Source of the DNA: Alloalcanivorax balearicus MACL04
GTDB lineage: Bacteria > Pseudomonadota > Gammaproteobacteria > Pseudomonadales > Alcanivoracaceae
DNA: 64,000 nucleotides
Reading direction: 5' to 3'
NCBI RefSeq assembly: GCF_025532145.1
Contig: NZ_ARXS01000001.1
Coordinates: 360,141-424,140 of the forward strand
Both the position numbers and the translations under genes were made by a program. Each line of letters starts with the position of its first letter. The first letter of the stretch is position 1. Of the stretch, positions 34,191 to 44,337 are shown piece by piece. The notes below the pieces were generated by a model. It saw only the letters and a program-made list of their open reading frames with translations, had not been told where the DNA came from and did no database searches.

Positions 34191-35210
34191 TTATGCTTTT
34201 CCTTCCGTGGGGACGGAAGCGTTCCGCGCCGGCGTGGTGTCCGGTGCCAGACCCAGCGCGGAGCGATCCTCCCCGTGAGCGGCGCGGCGCAACAGAACCA
34301 GGGATTGCCGGTACCACAGCCGGCGCCCGCCGGGGCGCCACTTGAAGCGTTTGTAAGTCCACTGGTACTGGGTTGGTTTGCGGCTGATGCAGCGAGCCAG
34401 ATGGCGATTCAGGGCGGACAGAATGGCGCTGTCGTCCTCGGCGTTTTCAATGTCCGGTGCCGGTTCGAAATGCACCTGGATGTCACGCGCGCCGCCTTCG
34501 CCGCGATAGCAGGACACCACGAAAATATGGGGCCGGAAGCGGCGCACCAGTTTCCCCACCAGCGCCGGAGTGGGTACCGCATGGCCGAAGAACGGTACAT
34601 AGGGGTTGGCGCGGCTGCCGGGGTTATGGTCGGCCAGCAGCGCCAGGGTGCCGCCGGCGCGCATGGTGGCCAGCCCCTCCTTGACTCCCTGGCTGTTGGT
34701 GGGCACCAGCCGGCAGCCGGTGCGTTCGCGCGCCAGCTTCACCACCTCGTCCAGCAGCGTGGCCGGGTGCGGCTGGTACATCACGGTGGTGTTGCCTTTC
34801 TGCCCCAGATACAGATTGATGTTTTCCCAACTGCCCTGGTGCAATGACAACAGCAGCACCGGCCGCTCACTGGCGGAGGCCTCGAGAAAGGCGGCTTCGC
34901 CGTGGATATGGGAGAACCGCGCCAGGGTCTCCTCCACCGGCCGGCTCCAGACATGGGCGAACTCGGTAAGGGTGCGGCCCAGCTCGCACACGCTTTGCCG
35001 GGCAATGCGGCGTGCTTCGGCCAGGGGCATGTCCGGATAAGCCGCCAGCACGTTGATCAGGGCAACCCGGTAAGCACTGGCATAGCGTAATGGCACCCGG
35101 GTCATCAGTCCCGCCAGAAACGCCCCCAAGCCGGTAGCCACGGGTAATGGCAGCCACGCAAACAGACGCATCAGCCACCAGAGACGCCGTCCCCGTTGCC
35201 GTGGTGTCAT
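34191..35210 (-). CDS. Lipid A biosynthesis acyltransferase (LpxL/HtrB family)
   Basis: A 339-residue inner-membrane enzyme with an N-terminal hydrophobic anchor (LWWLMRLFAWLPLPVATGLGAFLAGL). The catalytic HX4E motif is SLHQGSWEN, and ADHNPGS and YVPFFG belong to the conserved acyl-acceptor region. It adds a secondary acyl chain to lipid A from acyl-ACP. Whether it is LpxL- or LpxM-like cannot be decided here. The start ATG has GGAGAAAG upstream; an upstream extension is Arg-rich and not family-like. Confidence 0.87.
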   Translation of the reverse strand: MTPRQRGRRLWWLMRLFAWLPLPVATGLGAFLAGLMTRVPLRYASAYRVALINVLAAYPDMPLAEARRIARQSVCELGRTLTEFAHVWSRPVEETLARFSHIHGEAAFLEASASERPVLLLSLHQGSWENINLYLGQKGNTTVMYQPHPATLLDEVVKLARERTGCRLVPTNSQGVKEGLATMRAGGTLALLADHNPGSRANPYVPFFGHAVPTPALVGKLVRRFRPHIFVVSCYRGEGGARDIQVHFEPAPDIENAEDDSAILSALNRHLARCISRKPTQYQWTYKRFKWRPGGRRLWYRQSLVLLRRAAHGEDRSALGLAPDTTPARNASVPTEGKA

Positions 35211-35357
35211 GTTCCGCTTTCTCCTTGGGTCTCGCTGCCTCCGCCTGCGAAGGCTGAATTCTTGTGGTCCCGGGTCCGGATTCAAGGTGTGCCGGCGGGG
35301 GCCGTTCATGAGCGCATTCTACATGAGTCGCCAAGCAGACCCATGGTCGGCCCGCGC

Positions 35358-36386
35358 TTAGCTCTGCAAAACAGGGTCAACGGCGGCAACGGTGTCGTGC
35401 AAGGGCAGAGTCACGGTTTCGCCATGGGCCGGAACGCGGAATTGTCCGGCGGGAATACCCCGGGTTGCAAGGGCCCGGGCGAGCAGTTGTGGCGGCTCGT
35501 CCATGGGTTCGTCGGTGAGAACGAAGGTTCCCCAATGCATGGCCAGGGAATGGCGTGCTTGCAGATCCTGGTGAATGCGCACGGCTTCCTCCGGATTGAT
35601 ATGCACCGGCGCCATGAACCAGCGGGGCAGATAGGCGCCGATCGGCAACAGCGCCGTGTCCACCGGCCCCACCGCCTTGTGGATATCCTGGAACAGCGGG
35701 GCGTAGCCAGTATCGCCAGCGAAAAACAGACTGAAGTCCGGCCACTGCAGGCGCCAGCCACACCACAGGGTGGTATTGCGGTCACCGGGTCCGCGGCCGC
35801 TGAAATGCTGGGTCGGCAGACAGAACGCCTGAGCGTCGTGCCAGTCCGCGTGCTGCCACCAGCCCCGCTCGACTACTTCGGTGATGCCCCGGCGGCGCAG
35901 CCAGGCGCCGACCCCGGTGGGGGCGAACCAGGTGATATGATCGCCGAAGCGTCGTTGCAGCGCGTCCACCGCCGCCCGGTCCAGGTGATCATAGTGGTTA
36001 TGGGAAACCAGCACCGCGTGGATGGGCGGCAGCGCGTCGATGGTCAGCGCTGGCGGAACGGCGCGCTTGGGGCCGGCGAAGGAAACCGGTGAACAGCGTT
36101 CGGAGAACACCGGGTCGGTCAGCAGATTCCAGTTCCGGTATTGGATCAGATAGGTACTGTGGCCGATCCAGGTGAAACGCGGCTGCGGTGCCGGCCGGGC
36201 CAGCAGGGCCGGATCCGGTCGCTGTAATGGGAATGGCAGACGGGGCGGAAAGCGGCCACGGCTTTCCCTTTGCCAGCGCAGCAACTCCGCCAGTCCGTGA
36301 TCGGGTGTGGGGTAAAGATTGCGGAAACGTCCGCGAGGCCGGGTGTCGCGCCGTGCCCATTGTTCCAGTAGAGACCAGTCAATCAT
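35358..36386 (-). CDS. MBL-fold hydrolase (NAPE-PLD/UlaG-like)
   Basis: A 342-residue metallo-beta-lactamase-fold enzyme with the metal-binding motif SHNHYDHLD, FTWIGHSTYLIQY near the N-terminus, and further ligands at LPTQHFSGRG, FFAGDTGY and AMHWGTF. This pattern is typical of the N-acyl-phosphatidylethanolamine phospholipase D-like or YfaY-like group. The substrate is not deducible. Its start overlaps the chpC stop (TAATG), so it can be translated from the chemosensory transcript although no functional link is known. Confidence 0.82.
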   Translation of the reverse strand: MIDWSLLEQWARRDTRPRGRFRNLYPTPDHGLAELLRWQRESRGRFPPRLPFPLQRPDPALLARPAPQPRFTWIGHSTYLIQYRNWNLLTDPVFSERCSPVSFAGPKRAVPPALTIDALPPIHAVLVSHNHYDHLDRAAVDALQRRFGDHITWFAPTGVGAWLRRRGITEVVERGWWQHADWHDAQAFCLPTQHFSGRGPGDRNTTLWCGWRLQWPDFSLFFAGDTGYAPLFQDIHKAVGPVDTALLPIGAYLPRWFMAPVHINPEEAVRIHQDLQARHSLAMHWGTFVLTDEPMDEPPQLLARALATRGIPAGQFRVPAHGETVTLPLHDTVAAVDPVLQS

Positions 36387-36880
36387 TACCGGCGCTGCCC
36401 GGCTTGCAGGCCCGCCACCGCCTTTTCCACCGCGTCGAGATCAGGAATCACCGCCAGATCACCTCCCATTTGCACGTTCATCGCCGCGGCCGGACCGATG
36501 TCTCCCGGTTCCTCCCGAGGGGCGCCGGGTGTCACCCGCAGCAATCTTGGTATCCCTTGTACCACCATGGCGTAGAAACGGCACGCCCCGGACACCGAAT
36601 GAAGGATGGCGATGCGTGCTTGTGGCCCGATATGAACGGGGCCGGACTCGTTCAGCTTTTCGAAGGACAGCAGCGGCAGTTCCTGCTCGCGCCAGTGCAT
36701 CCAGCCAAGCAGCCATTCCGGACCGTGGCCGGGCCGGTCCGGGTGGCGCAGCGGAATCACCTCCGCCACCACCAGATTGGGGATCAGCCAGGGGCGTTCC
36801 GCCATGGGAATCAGCAGACTGGCAATGTCGTCGGGAAGCGTATCGGGATTACGGTTATCGGACAGGGTCTTATCGGACAT
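36386..36880 (-). CDS. chpC: Chemotaxis adaptor ChpC (CheW-like)
   Basis: A 164-residue CheW-fold protein: SLLIPMAERPWLIPNLVVAEVIPL at the N-terminus, LLGWMHWREQELPLLSFEKLN, and ending with a conserved IPDLDAVE. It couples receptors to the ChpA kinase in type IV pilus control, as a second adaptor next to PilI. Start chosen at MSDKTLSDN with GGAGAAG upstream; an open frame extends 93 codons further into chpB and is not used. It is the last Pil-Chp gene; chpD and chpE of Pseudomonas are not here. Confidence 0.85.
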   Translation of the reverse strand: MSDKTLSDNRNPDTLPDDIASLLIPMAERPWLIPNLVVAEVIPLRHPDRPGHGPEWLLGWMHWREQELPLLSFEKLNESGPVHIGPQARIAILHSVSGACRFYAMVVQGIPRLLRVTPGAPREEPGDIGPAAAMNVQMGGDLAVIPDLDAVEKAVAGLQAGQRR

Positions 36881-36905
36881 AGTCTTCTCCTTGCATGGGT
36901 TCGGT

Positions 36906-37931
36906 TCACCTGCCCGGTGCCAGTGCCGATAATTCCCGGCGTACCTGTTCCACCAATTGGCCGGCCAGTTGTTCCGGGCTGCCGCTGTAGCTGACACAGC
37001 CGGTTTCCCGCACCGAGTCCGGCTGGCTACTGGCGGCACAGGTGTCCGTTGACTGCGCCCAGACCATAGTGCCGGAAGCCGCCAGACGCGGCGCGGCGAT
37101 GGCGCCGTCGTTGCCCATGCCGGAAAACAGGATGGCGCCGTCACAATGGCCGACGCCATCCAGGACGTGGGTCATCACCTGATCGATGCTGGGGGCATAG
37201 GGGCCCTCCCAGCGGTTACCGGTGGCAATGACGCGGCCGTCGGCATGAAAGCGGATCGCCTGGTCCACCGGCGCCAGTAATACCTCGCCGTGGCGCAAAC
37301 GACTGCCGTCGTCACCGATCCGGCAACGGATCGAGGGGTTGCGGTCCAGTGCCTGGCGGAGAGTGCCAAGGAATCCGGGATCGATGTGCTGAGCCAGCAC
37401 GAAGGCCACCGGCAGATGCTCCGGTAGCGAGTCGAGAAAACGTTTCACCGCCGCCGGCCCTCCCAGGCTGGCGCCCAGTATCCAGACTCTTCGCGGGCGG
37501 TCCTGGTCTTGCCGCGGCAGGTCACGGAATTCCCGGGGTTCCGGGATCGGCGCCCTGGTGTCCGTGGGCAGGCTTTGCAAGCGCTCCTGCAATGCCGGCG
37601 GGCCGACATAATCCAGCAATTTGCTCAGCAGACGCCGCTCCCAGCGGGGGTAGTGAGCGGCGTTACGCGGCGGGGCCTGGCCGTCGCAGAACAGCAACGG
37701 CGCGCGGGCGCCTTCCAGCAAGTGATCTAGGAATTGCTGCCAGCGATCTTCCCGGGACAGGTCCACCACCCACAGATCCAGACCGCTGTCATCAAGCCAG
37801 TGTGTCGCCAGGTTCTCCGGATCGGTGCTGATCACCACCTGATAGCCCTGACCGCGAATCGCCGTGGACAGCAAATGGCCTTGCAGGGTGTCATCGGCGA
37901 TCACGCCGATGCGGGCCGCCGGTGGTGTCAT
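36906..37931 (-). CDS. chpB: Chemoreceptor methylesterase ChpB (CheB-like)
   Basis: A 341-residue protein. Residues about 1-120 form a degenerate receiver-like domain (VWVVDLSRED keeps one Asp). The C-terminal methylesterase domain starts near RRVWILGASLGGPAAVKRFL and has the full triad: Ser in GASLGG, His in AQHIDPGF, and Asp in GMGNDGA. It removes methyl groups from the receptor PilJ and opposes PilK. It overlaps chpA by four bases (ATGA). Confidence 0.9.
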   Translation of the reverse strand: MTPPAARIGVIADDTLQGHLLSTAIRGQGYQVVISTDPENLATHWLDDSGLDLWVVDLSREDRWQQFLDHLLEGARAPLLFCDGQAPPRNAAHYPRWERRLLSKLLDYVGPPALQERLQSLPTDTRAPIPEPREFRDLPRQDQDRPRRVWILGASLGGPAAVKRFLDSLPEHLPVAFVLAQHIDPGFLGTLRQALDRNPSIRCRIGDDGSRLRHGEVLLAPVDQAIRFHADGRVIATGNRWEGPYAPSIDQVMTHVLDGVGHCDGAILFSGMGNDGAIAAPRLAASGTMVWAQSTDTCAASSQPDSVRETGCVSYSGSPEQLAGQLVEQVRRELSALAPGR

Positions 37932-40900
37932 CCCACGCTCTCCCGGCTTTCCTCCAGCAATTCGCCGAGGGTGGTGAGCAGTTCACCTTCCTGGAACGGT
38001 TTCCCCATGTAGCCGTTGACGCCAATATCGAAGGCCCGGTCACGGTGTTTCTCGCCGGTTCTCGAGGTGATCATGATGATGGGCACCCGCGCCAGCCGCG
38101 CATCATGGCGGACATGGGACGCCACCTCGAAGCCGTCCATGCGTGGCATTTCAATGTCCAGCAGCATGGCGTCCGGCGTGTGATCCTCCAGCTTGGCGAT
38201 GGCGTCCAGGCCGTCCTTGGCGGTGACCACGCGGTAGCCCTGACGCTCCAGCAGGCGTCCGGTGACTTTTCGCACCGTCACCGAATCGTCCACCACCATC
38301 ACCAGCGGTGCCTGCTCGCGGGCGGCATCGCGCTGGTCCGCCGGGGCGGTCAGCGGCGCTGGCTGGCGCAGTTGGGCAGCGCGGATCAGGGAGTGGATGT
38401 CGAGGATCACCACCACCGAGCCGTCGCCGAGGATGGTGGCGCCGCTGATGCCGGCCACGCTGGTGAGCTGCGGCCCGAGGGATTTCACCACCATCTCGCG
38501 GGAGCCCACCAGGCTGTCCACCACCAGGGCCACGGCGTGGTCGGAACTGCGGATCAACAGCAACGGCAACGGCTGGCTTTGCACATCCGGGTGCGGCATC
38601 GGCAGATCATGGACGAAACGGCCCAGGTAATGCAGGTCGTAGTCCTGGCCGGCGTAGCGATACACCAGGTTCTGATTCTCCACATAATCGAGCAACTCGA
38701 ACGGACTGACCCGCACGATGCCTTCGATCTGATTGAGCGGAATGGCGTAGGTGTCCTCGTTGGCGCGCACCATCAAGGCCCGGTTCACCGCCAGGGTGAA
38801 AGGCAGACGCACCACGAAACGGGTGCCCTGCCCCCGGTGCGACTCGATGTGCACGGTACCGCCGAGTTGTTTGATTTCGCTGGCCACCACATCCATGCCG
38901 ACGCCCCGGCCCGAGAGCTGGGTGACCTGGCTGGCGGTGGAGAAGCCGGCGTGGAAAATGAACTGATGCACGTCCTGGTCGCTGGGATTGGCGTCGGCAT
39001 CGATCAACCCTCGCTCCACCGCTTTGGCGCGCACCGCCTCGGTATTGATACCGCCGCCGTCATCGGCCAGCGTCAGCACCACCTCGCCGCCCTCGCGGGT
39101 CAGTTCCAGGCGCACCTGACCGGTCTCGTTCTTGCCGGCTTCGCGCCGCTCCCGAGGTGACTCGATGCCGTGGTCGATGGCGTTGCGCAGCATGTGTTCC
39201 AGCGGCGCCACCATGCGTTCCATCAAGGTGCGATCCAACTCCCCTTCCGGGTTGATCACCTCGAACTCGACCTTCTTGCCGACCTCGCCGGAAACCTGGC
39301 GGATGATGCGGCGCAGGCGCGGCACCAGCCGGGAGAACGGCACCATGCGTGTGCGCATCAACTTCTCCTGCAGCTCGGTATTGATGCGTTGCTGCTGCAA
39401 CAACAGTGTTTCGCTGTCGCGGGTCCGTTCCAGCAAGGTGTTTTTCAGATCCAGCAAGTCCGAGGCGGACTCGGAAAGCTGTTTGGTGATCTGGTGCAGT
39501 TCGGAGTACTGGTCCATCTCCAGGGGGTCGAAGCGGGCGTCGAACTCGCCACGGTCCACGCCCTGCTGATAGTTGGAGAGGATCTGTGCTTCGGTTTCCG
39601 CGTCCAGTCGGCGCAGTTGTTCGTACAGACGGGTGACGGTGGCACCGATCTCCGACACATGGGAGACGAAGTCGTTGATGCTCTGCTCCACCCGGCCCCG
39701 GTTGATGGAGGTTTCCCCGGCCAGATTCACCAGCGCCTCGAGCACCTCGGCGCTCACCCGTACCATTTCCTGTGGTGCCGCCGGCGTGGCGGCGGCCGGC
39801 TCGGGAGTGGCGCTGGGTTCCGGAAGGAGGTCCGGTGCCCGGGTGTCCGCCGGCTGCCCGCGCAGTTGACCGCGTTGCTGGTTAATCGCGTCCAGCCAGC
39901 CGAGCATGGTGAGGAAGTCGTCTTCTTCCGGTGCCCGGCGTTGACTGTCCAACCGCTCCAGAAATTGTTCGAAGTCGTGGCTCAGATCCCCGAGGGGCGC
40001 CACCCCGGCCAGCCGCGCGCCGCCCTTGAGGGTGTGCAGCGCCCGTTTGAGCTGGTCATTGAGTTGACGGTCTTCCGGTTGATCCCGCCAGGCGGTCAGG
40101 GTCGCTTCAATGGTCTCGCCCAACTCCTCCGATTCCTCCAGAAAAATATCGAGAATGTCGGGATCGATGCCACCGCTATCACCGTCGCTGGACGGTGGCG
40201 CGACAGGTCCGGCCGGGGCGGCTTCGGGAGTGACGTCGGAGACGGGAGCCGCGAGTCTGAAAGCGGACGGATCATTCAGGTAGTCGTGGAGAGCCTGAAT
40301 CAAGTCGCGGGCAGGGGCAAGGGCCTGCCGGGCGGTGACCCGGTCGATCATTTCCGCCACGCGGTCGTGGCAGCGGTGCAGCAGATCGAAAACCGCCGGC
40401 TGTCGCGTCACCCGGCCAAGAGCGAGGCGCTCGTAGAGCGTTTCCATCTCATGGCCCAGATCACCCAGCTCGCGGAGTTCGGCCATGCGCGCCCCGCCTT
40501 TCAGGGTATGCAGATCCCGCTGCAGGGCCTGCACCAGCAGAAGGTTCTCCGGCTCCCCGATCCACCGTTCCAGACTTTCGGTGCAGCTGTGGAGAATGTC
40601 CTCCGCCTCTTCCAGAAAGATACCAACCAATTCCGGGTCCCGCTCCTCCGTGGCGGGTTGAGCGGCCGGCTCCGGGGGCGCGGCCTTCGCCTCCCCCTTC
40701 CCCTTCGGTGTCCAGGGCGTGTCGGCCAGTGCCAGCACGTCTTCGAGGACCGTGTCCGTGGCCGGCAGCGAGCCGGAGCGCAACTGATCGATCATATCGG
40801 CCAGGCGATGATGGGCCCGCTGCAGAATATCGAATACCGAAGGCGTCGGCGCGGTGGTTTCCGGTAATGCCAGACGGCGGTACAGGCCGGCCAGAGACTG

Positions 40901-43900
40901 GGCCAGATCCGCCAGGGCGGGAACTTCCGCATCGCTGGCGCTGCCGGCCAGATCGGTGAGTTCCTGGTCCAGCTGGTCGAGGCTGGCCGGCTGCCCCAAT
41001 TGCCAGGTGGCCAGATGTTCGTTGGCGCGCAGCAAGGCCTCCTCGGCCTGTTGCAAAAGCCCGCTGCTATGCTCCGAAGCGGGCGCGGACGGCGCCTGCG
41101 GATCCGACGTTAGTGGCTGCCGGGTTTCGGTCAGGTCTCGCAGGCCGTCCACCAGCCCCAATTCCGCGCGCACGGTCTGGCCGGCGGCCAGACAATCGAG
41201 CATGTTAATCAGCGCGTCATGACCTTCATTGAGCTGTGCCAGCAGCCCCGGGTCGAAGGTCAGGCGCCCCTGAGTGATGGTGGCGTAGGCGGTGGCCAGC
41301 GCCAGGGCAAGGCCTTCGATTTCCTCCAGACCCGCCTTGCGGGCACCTTGCGCCAGATTCTGCAGTTCATCGCGTAGCCGGGCCAACGGCCGGATCTGCT
41401 CGGGGTCGGTGGACCAGGCCTGTAACAGGGTGTCGGCGTCCATCACCAGGTCCATGCTGTCGGACAACAGCATGTCCAGAACCTGGGCGTTATTGTTTTG
41501 ATGATCGCCGCGTACCTGATGGCGGGCCTCATCCAAGGCACTCAGCAGAGGTCCGGCATCGGGTAAAGCGGCATCGCCCTGGGAGGTCAATCGCCGCAGG
41601 CCATCGCTCAGTTGCTGGTGGCTGTCGCGGATCAGTGCCACCTGATCACGGCTGGCGCGCAGGCCGGCGGCGATCAGTTCCTTCACCAGCTTTTCGCCCG
41701 CCTCCGCCATTTCCGCCATGGCATTCAATTCGGCCATGCGCGCGCTGCCTTTCAGTGTATGCATGGCGCGATGGACGCGATCATCCAGATCCTGCTCGCC
41801 AAGTTCCGGATCCAGTCCATCCAGCCACTGCGCCAGCAGTGAGAGATTGCGGTCGGCCTCACGGCGGAAAATACCCAGCAGTACCGGATCGGGCTGATCC
41901 GCGGATGTTTCGGGTAACGTCAGATCGTCCAGATTATCCAGAGTATCGCCCGGTGTCGCTGGCTCAGCTTGTGCCTTGCCGGTTAGGGCCTGGTAGTCCT
42001 CGTCACTGAGTGTGACGGAGGGTCCGGTGCCTGCTTTTTCCTGGACGGGTGTTTGAGCCGCCGTGCTTTCCTTGTTGTTTTCCGCCTTGCTCTTGTTCTC
42101 GCTACCCGGTATGGGAATTCGCTCCAGGCTGCCGCCGTCAGCAAGGATGCCGGCGGCTTCGATAAGCGGGGTCACATCCACCGGGTCCGGTTGGCGGCGG
42201 GCGAAAGTGCCGACCAGATCGGGGACCAGGCCATGGACCTCCCGTACCAGATCGATCAGCGTGGCGTCGGCGTCGATGCTGTGGTCGATGACCCGGTTCA
42301 TCATGTTCTCGATGGCCCAGGCCAATTCACCCACGGTGGTGGCGCCGACCATGCGGCCGGAGCCCTTCAGCGTGTGAAAGGCGCGGCGGAACTCCACCAG
42401 CGCGGTTTCATCGCCGGTATTGGCGGCCCAACGGGGAAAGTACTGGTCCAGTGCCTCGATGACCTCGTCCGCTTCCTCGACGAAGATCTCGATGATTTCG
42501 TCATCCACCAGATCATCATCGTCGTCCGTGTGTCGCGGTTCCGGCTCCGCCGGTATTCCCGTCGACGGCGGTTCCGCATCGCTCTCCAGGGGCTGAAGCG
42601 GATACCCCAGGGCGGCGATGCTGTGATGCGCCACTTCGAGAACATCATCACTGGTATGCGGGTCGTCGCTGAGGCGTTCCAGGTAATACTCCACCGAACT
42701 CATGGCGTCGGCGAGGGTATCCATGCTCCGCCAGTCGGGAGCTTGCTCGTCGTCCAGCAGCCTTTCCTGAATAAAACGGGCGCACTGCCGCAGTACCAGA
42801 GCCGGGCGTTGCAGTTGCACCATCTCCAGGCCGCCACGGACGGTCTGCAGGCGGTCCGGTACCGATTGCAAATGCGCGCGATCCCAATGCGAAGCGATGA
42901 ATTCCACCACTCCGTCCTTGGCTTCCTCCAGTCCCGCCCGGCATTCGCGCAGCGCCGCGTCCATGGCCTGGCCGAGATGATTGGGCAGCGGTGAAGCGTT
43001 GGTACCTTCAATGGTATTGCCAATGGTATTCCCGGTGGGGTGGCGCTGGTTGTTGCCGCCAAAGCCGGCGAGCGTGGCTTCCACGTACAACAGGGCTCCG
43101 GCCACATCCATCAGCCGCTCCCGTTGCGGTGGCTGACGGCGTTCGGCGATGTCCTCCAGGGCCTGCCGTTGTTCATCCACCAGTACCCGCGGCTGGCCCA
43201 GGCCGAGCATGGCGATGGTGTCGGACACCTGCTTCAGTGTGCTGACCAGCGGCGCGAGATCGGCGGGGTCCGCCCGGGAGTCGTGAACGAACCGCTCCAG
43301 GTGATCCTTGACCTTGGTAATCTCCTCGGACAAGGCGGTCACCACCGAATGCATGGCCATGGCATCCGGGCCGTTGAGTCGGGCCCGCTCCTCGTTCACC
43401 AGCGCTTCCGGAGGTAGCGCGTCCTGCAGACGAAAGCGCCGCCGGATGGCCTCGATGGCCGGTGTCGCGCGCTCCGCCCGGGCTACGTAATAAAGCAGGT
43501 TCTTGATCAACTCCGTGGGGGGCGGGCGTTCCAGGCTGTCGGCGCCGTCGGCGGCCAGTTCACGCAAGGTGCGATCCAACTGGCCCAGCATCTGTTTGGC
43601 CGACGAGCCCAGCGGAATAACCTCTTCCTCCAGCCCCTCCACCATGGCATCGGCGATTCGCCACAACGGTGCCCGGGCGGCATCACCGCTGATTTGTCGG
43701 AGCTTTTCCAACACCCGGCGCAGATATCCGAGATTACGTTTCACCTGGTCGCCGCGCATGACGCCCACCAGTGCCACCTGGAACGTCTGCCGCATTTTGC
43801 GGATCAACTGAGGAAAGCGGGCGTCGTTGCGGATGCTCTCATCAATGCGGCCGTCGCCCTGGGCATGCCGCAGATCGGGTTTGAACAACGCGGTTTCGGA

Positions 43901-44299
43901 CAGCAGCGGTTCACCGCGCGCGGCGCGCAGGTCGTTCAGCAATGGCAGCAGCACCACCGGCAAATCCCGGCGGTTACTGGCCACGCGATCCAGGTAAGGG
44001 GGCAGCTGCAGGATCGCGCGCATCAACAATTCCTGGCTTTCCGCTTCCCGGTCGATACGCTGATCGAGCAGGGCCCGGGCCAGTTTTTCCATTTCCTCGG
44101 CGAGCAACGCGGCGCCGTAGAACTCCACCATCTGCAAGGTGCCATGGACCTGATGCAGGTGGGTCTGGCAGAACCGCATGCGTGTCGAGTCGCCCGGGTT
44201 CTGCACATAGGCTTCGAGTGCTTCGCGGGCCTGGTCCAGTGTTTCCTGGATTTCTCCGCGCACCCAGTCGAGAGCCAGATAATCGTGATGATCGCTCAT
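37928..44299 (-). CDS. chpA: Hybrid chemosensory kinase ChpA
   Basis: A 2123-residue CheA-type kinase that controls twitching motility and cAMP. The N-terminal part is FimL-like. Four phosphotransfer domains keep the HTLKG motif, at His642, His847, His1264 and His1422. At least three similar regions have lost the His. A dimerisation segment (LVNLAGETSINRGRVEQ), an HATPase domain with N-box HMLRNAIDHG near residue 1702, a CheW-like domain, and a C-terminal receiver with Asp2048 (LLDIEMPRMDG) follow. Pseudomonas aeruginosa ChpA is about 2470 residues, so this is shorter with fewer phosphotransfer sites. Start at MSDHHDYLA is chosen over an upstream ATG. Confidence 0.93.
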   Translation of the reverse strand: MSDHHDYLALDWVRGEIQETLDQAREALEAYVQNPGDSTRMRFCQTHLHQVHGTLQMVEFYGAALLAEEMEKLARALLDQRIDREAESQELLMRAILQLPPYLDRVASNRRDLPVVLLPLLNDLRAARGEPLLSETALFKPDLRHAQGDGRIDESIRNDARFPQLIRKMRQTFQVALVGVMRGDQVKRNLGYLRRVLEKLRQISGDAARAPLWRIADAMVEGLEEEVIPLGSSAKQMLGQLDRTLRELAADGADSLERPPPTELIKNLLYYVARAERATPAIEAIRRRFRLQDALPPEALVNEERARLNGPDAMAMHSVVTALSEEITKVKDHLERFVHDSRADPADLAPLVSTLKQVSDTIAMLGLGQPRVLVDEQRQALEDIAERRQPPQRERLMDVAGALLYVEATLAGFGGNNQRHPTGNTIGNTIEGTNASPLPNHLGQAMDAALRECRAGLEEAKDGVVEFIASHWDRAHLQSVPDRLQTVRGGLEMVQLQRPALVLRQCARFIQERLLDDEQAPDWRSMDTLADAMSSVEYYLERLSDDPHTSDDVLEVAHHSIAALGYPLQPLESDAEPPSTGIPAEPEPRHTDDDDDLVDDEIIEIFVEEADEVIEALDQYFPRWAANTGDETALVEFRRAFHTLKGSGRMVGATTVGELAWAIENMMNRVIDHSIDADATLIDLVREVHGLVPDLVGTFARRQPDPVDVTPLIEAAGILADGGSLERIPIPGSENKSKAENNKESTAAQTPVQEKAGTGPSVTLSDEDYQALTGKAQAEPATPGDTLDNLDDLTLPETSADQPDPVLLGIFRREADRNLSLLAQWLDGLDPELGEQDLDDRVHRAMHTLKGSARMAELNAMAEMAEAGEKLVKELIAAGLRASRDQVALIRDSHQQLSDGLRRLTSQGDAALPDAGPLLSALDEARHQVRGDHQNNNAQVLDMLLSDSMDLVMDADTLLQAWSTDPEQIRPLARLRDELQNLAQGARKAGLEEIEGLALALATAYATITQGRLTFDPGLLAQLNEGHDALINMLDCLAAGQTVRAELGLVDGLRDLTETRQPLTSDPQAPSAPASEHSSGLLQQAEEALLRANEHLATWQLGQPASLDQLDQELTDLAGSASDAEVPALADLAQSLAGLYRRLALPETTAPTPSVFDILQRAHHRLADMIDQLRSGSLPATDTVLEDVLALADTPWTPKGKGEAKAAPPEPAAQPATEERDPELVGIFLEEAEDILHSCTESLERWIGEPENLLLVQALQRDLHTLKGGARMAELRELGDLGHEMETLYERLALGRVTRQPAVFDLLHRCHDRVAEMIDRVTARQALAPARDLIQALHDYLNDPSAFRLAAPVSDVTPEAAPAGPVAPPSSDGDSGGIDPDILDIFLEESEELGETIEATLTAWRDQPEDRQLNDQLKRALHTLKGGARLAGVAPLGDLSHDFEQFLERLDSQRRAPEEDDFLTMLGWLDAINQQRGQLRGQPADTRAPDLLPEPSATPEPAAATPAAPQEMVRVSAEVLEALVNLAGETSINRGRVEQSINDFVSHVSEIGATVTRLYEQLRRLDAETEAQILSNYQQGVDRGEFDARFDPLEMDQYSELHQITKQLSESASDLLDLKNTLLERTRDSETLLLQQQRINTELQEKLMRTRMVPFSRLVPRLRRIIRQVSGEVGKKVEFEVINPEGELDRTLMERMVAPLEHMLRNAIDHGIESPRERREAGKNETGQVRLELTREGGEVVLTLADDGGGINTEAVRAKAVERGLIDADANPSDQDVHQFIFHAGFSTASQVTQLSGRGVGMDVVASEIKQLGGTVHIESHRGQGTRFVVRLPFTLAVNRALMVRANEDTYAIPLNQIEGIVRVSPFELLDYVENQNLVYRYAGQDYDLHYLGRFVHDLPMPHPDVQSQPLPLLLIRSSDHAVALVVDSLVGSREMVVKSLGPQLTSVAGISGATILGDGSVVVILDIHSLIRAAQLRQPAPLTAPADQRDAAREQAPLVMVVDDSVTVRKVTGRLLERQGYRVVTAKDGLDAIAKLEDHTPDAMLLDIEMPRMDGFEVASHVRHDARLARVPIIMITSRTGEKHRDRAFDIGVNGYMGKPFQEGELLTTLGELLEESRESVG

Positions 44300-44337
44300 T
44301 TGATGATCCCCCCGGGGCTGCCCCCAGCCCCTGGTCG

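Noticed and set aside
37922..40867. Long plus-strand frames of 412 and 565 codons opposite chpA
   Set aside because: They mirror the chpA coding sequence, lack ribosome sites and have low-complexity His/Gln/Arg-rich translations.
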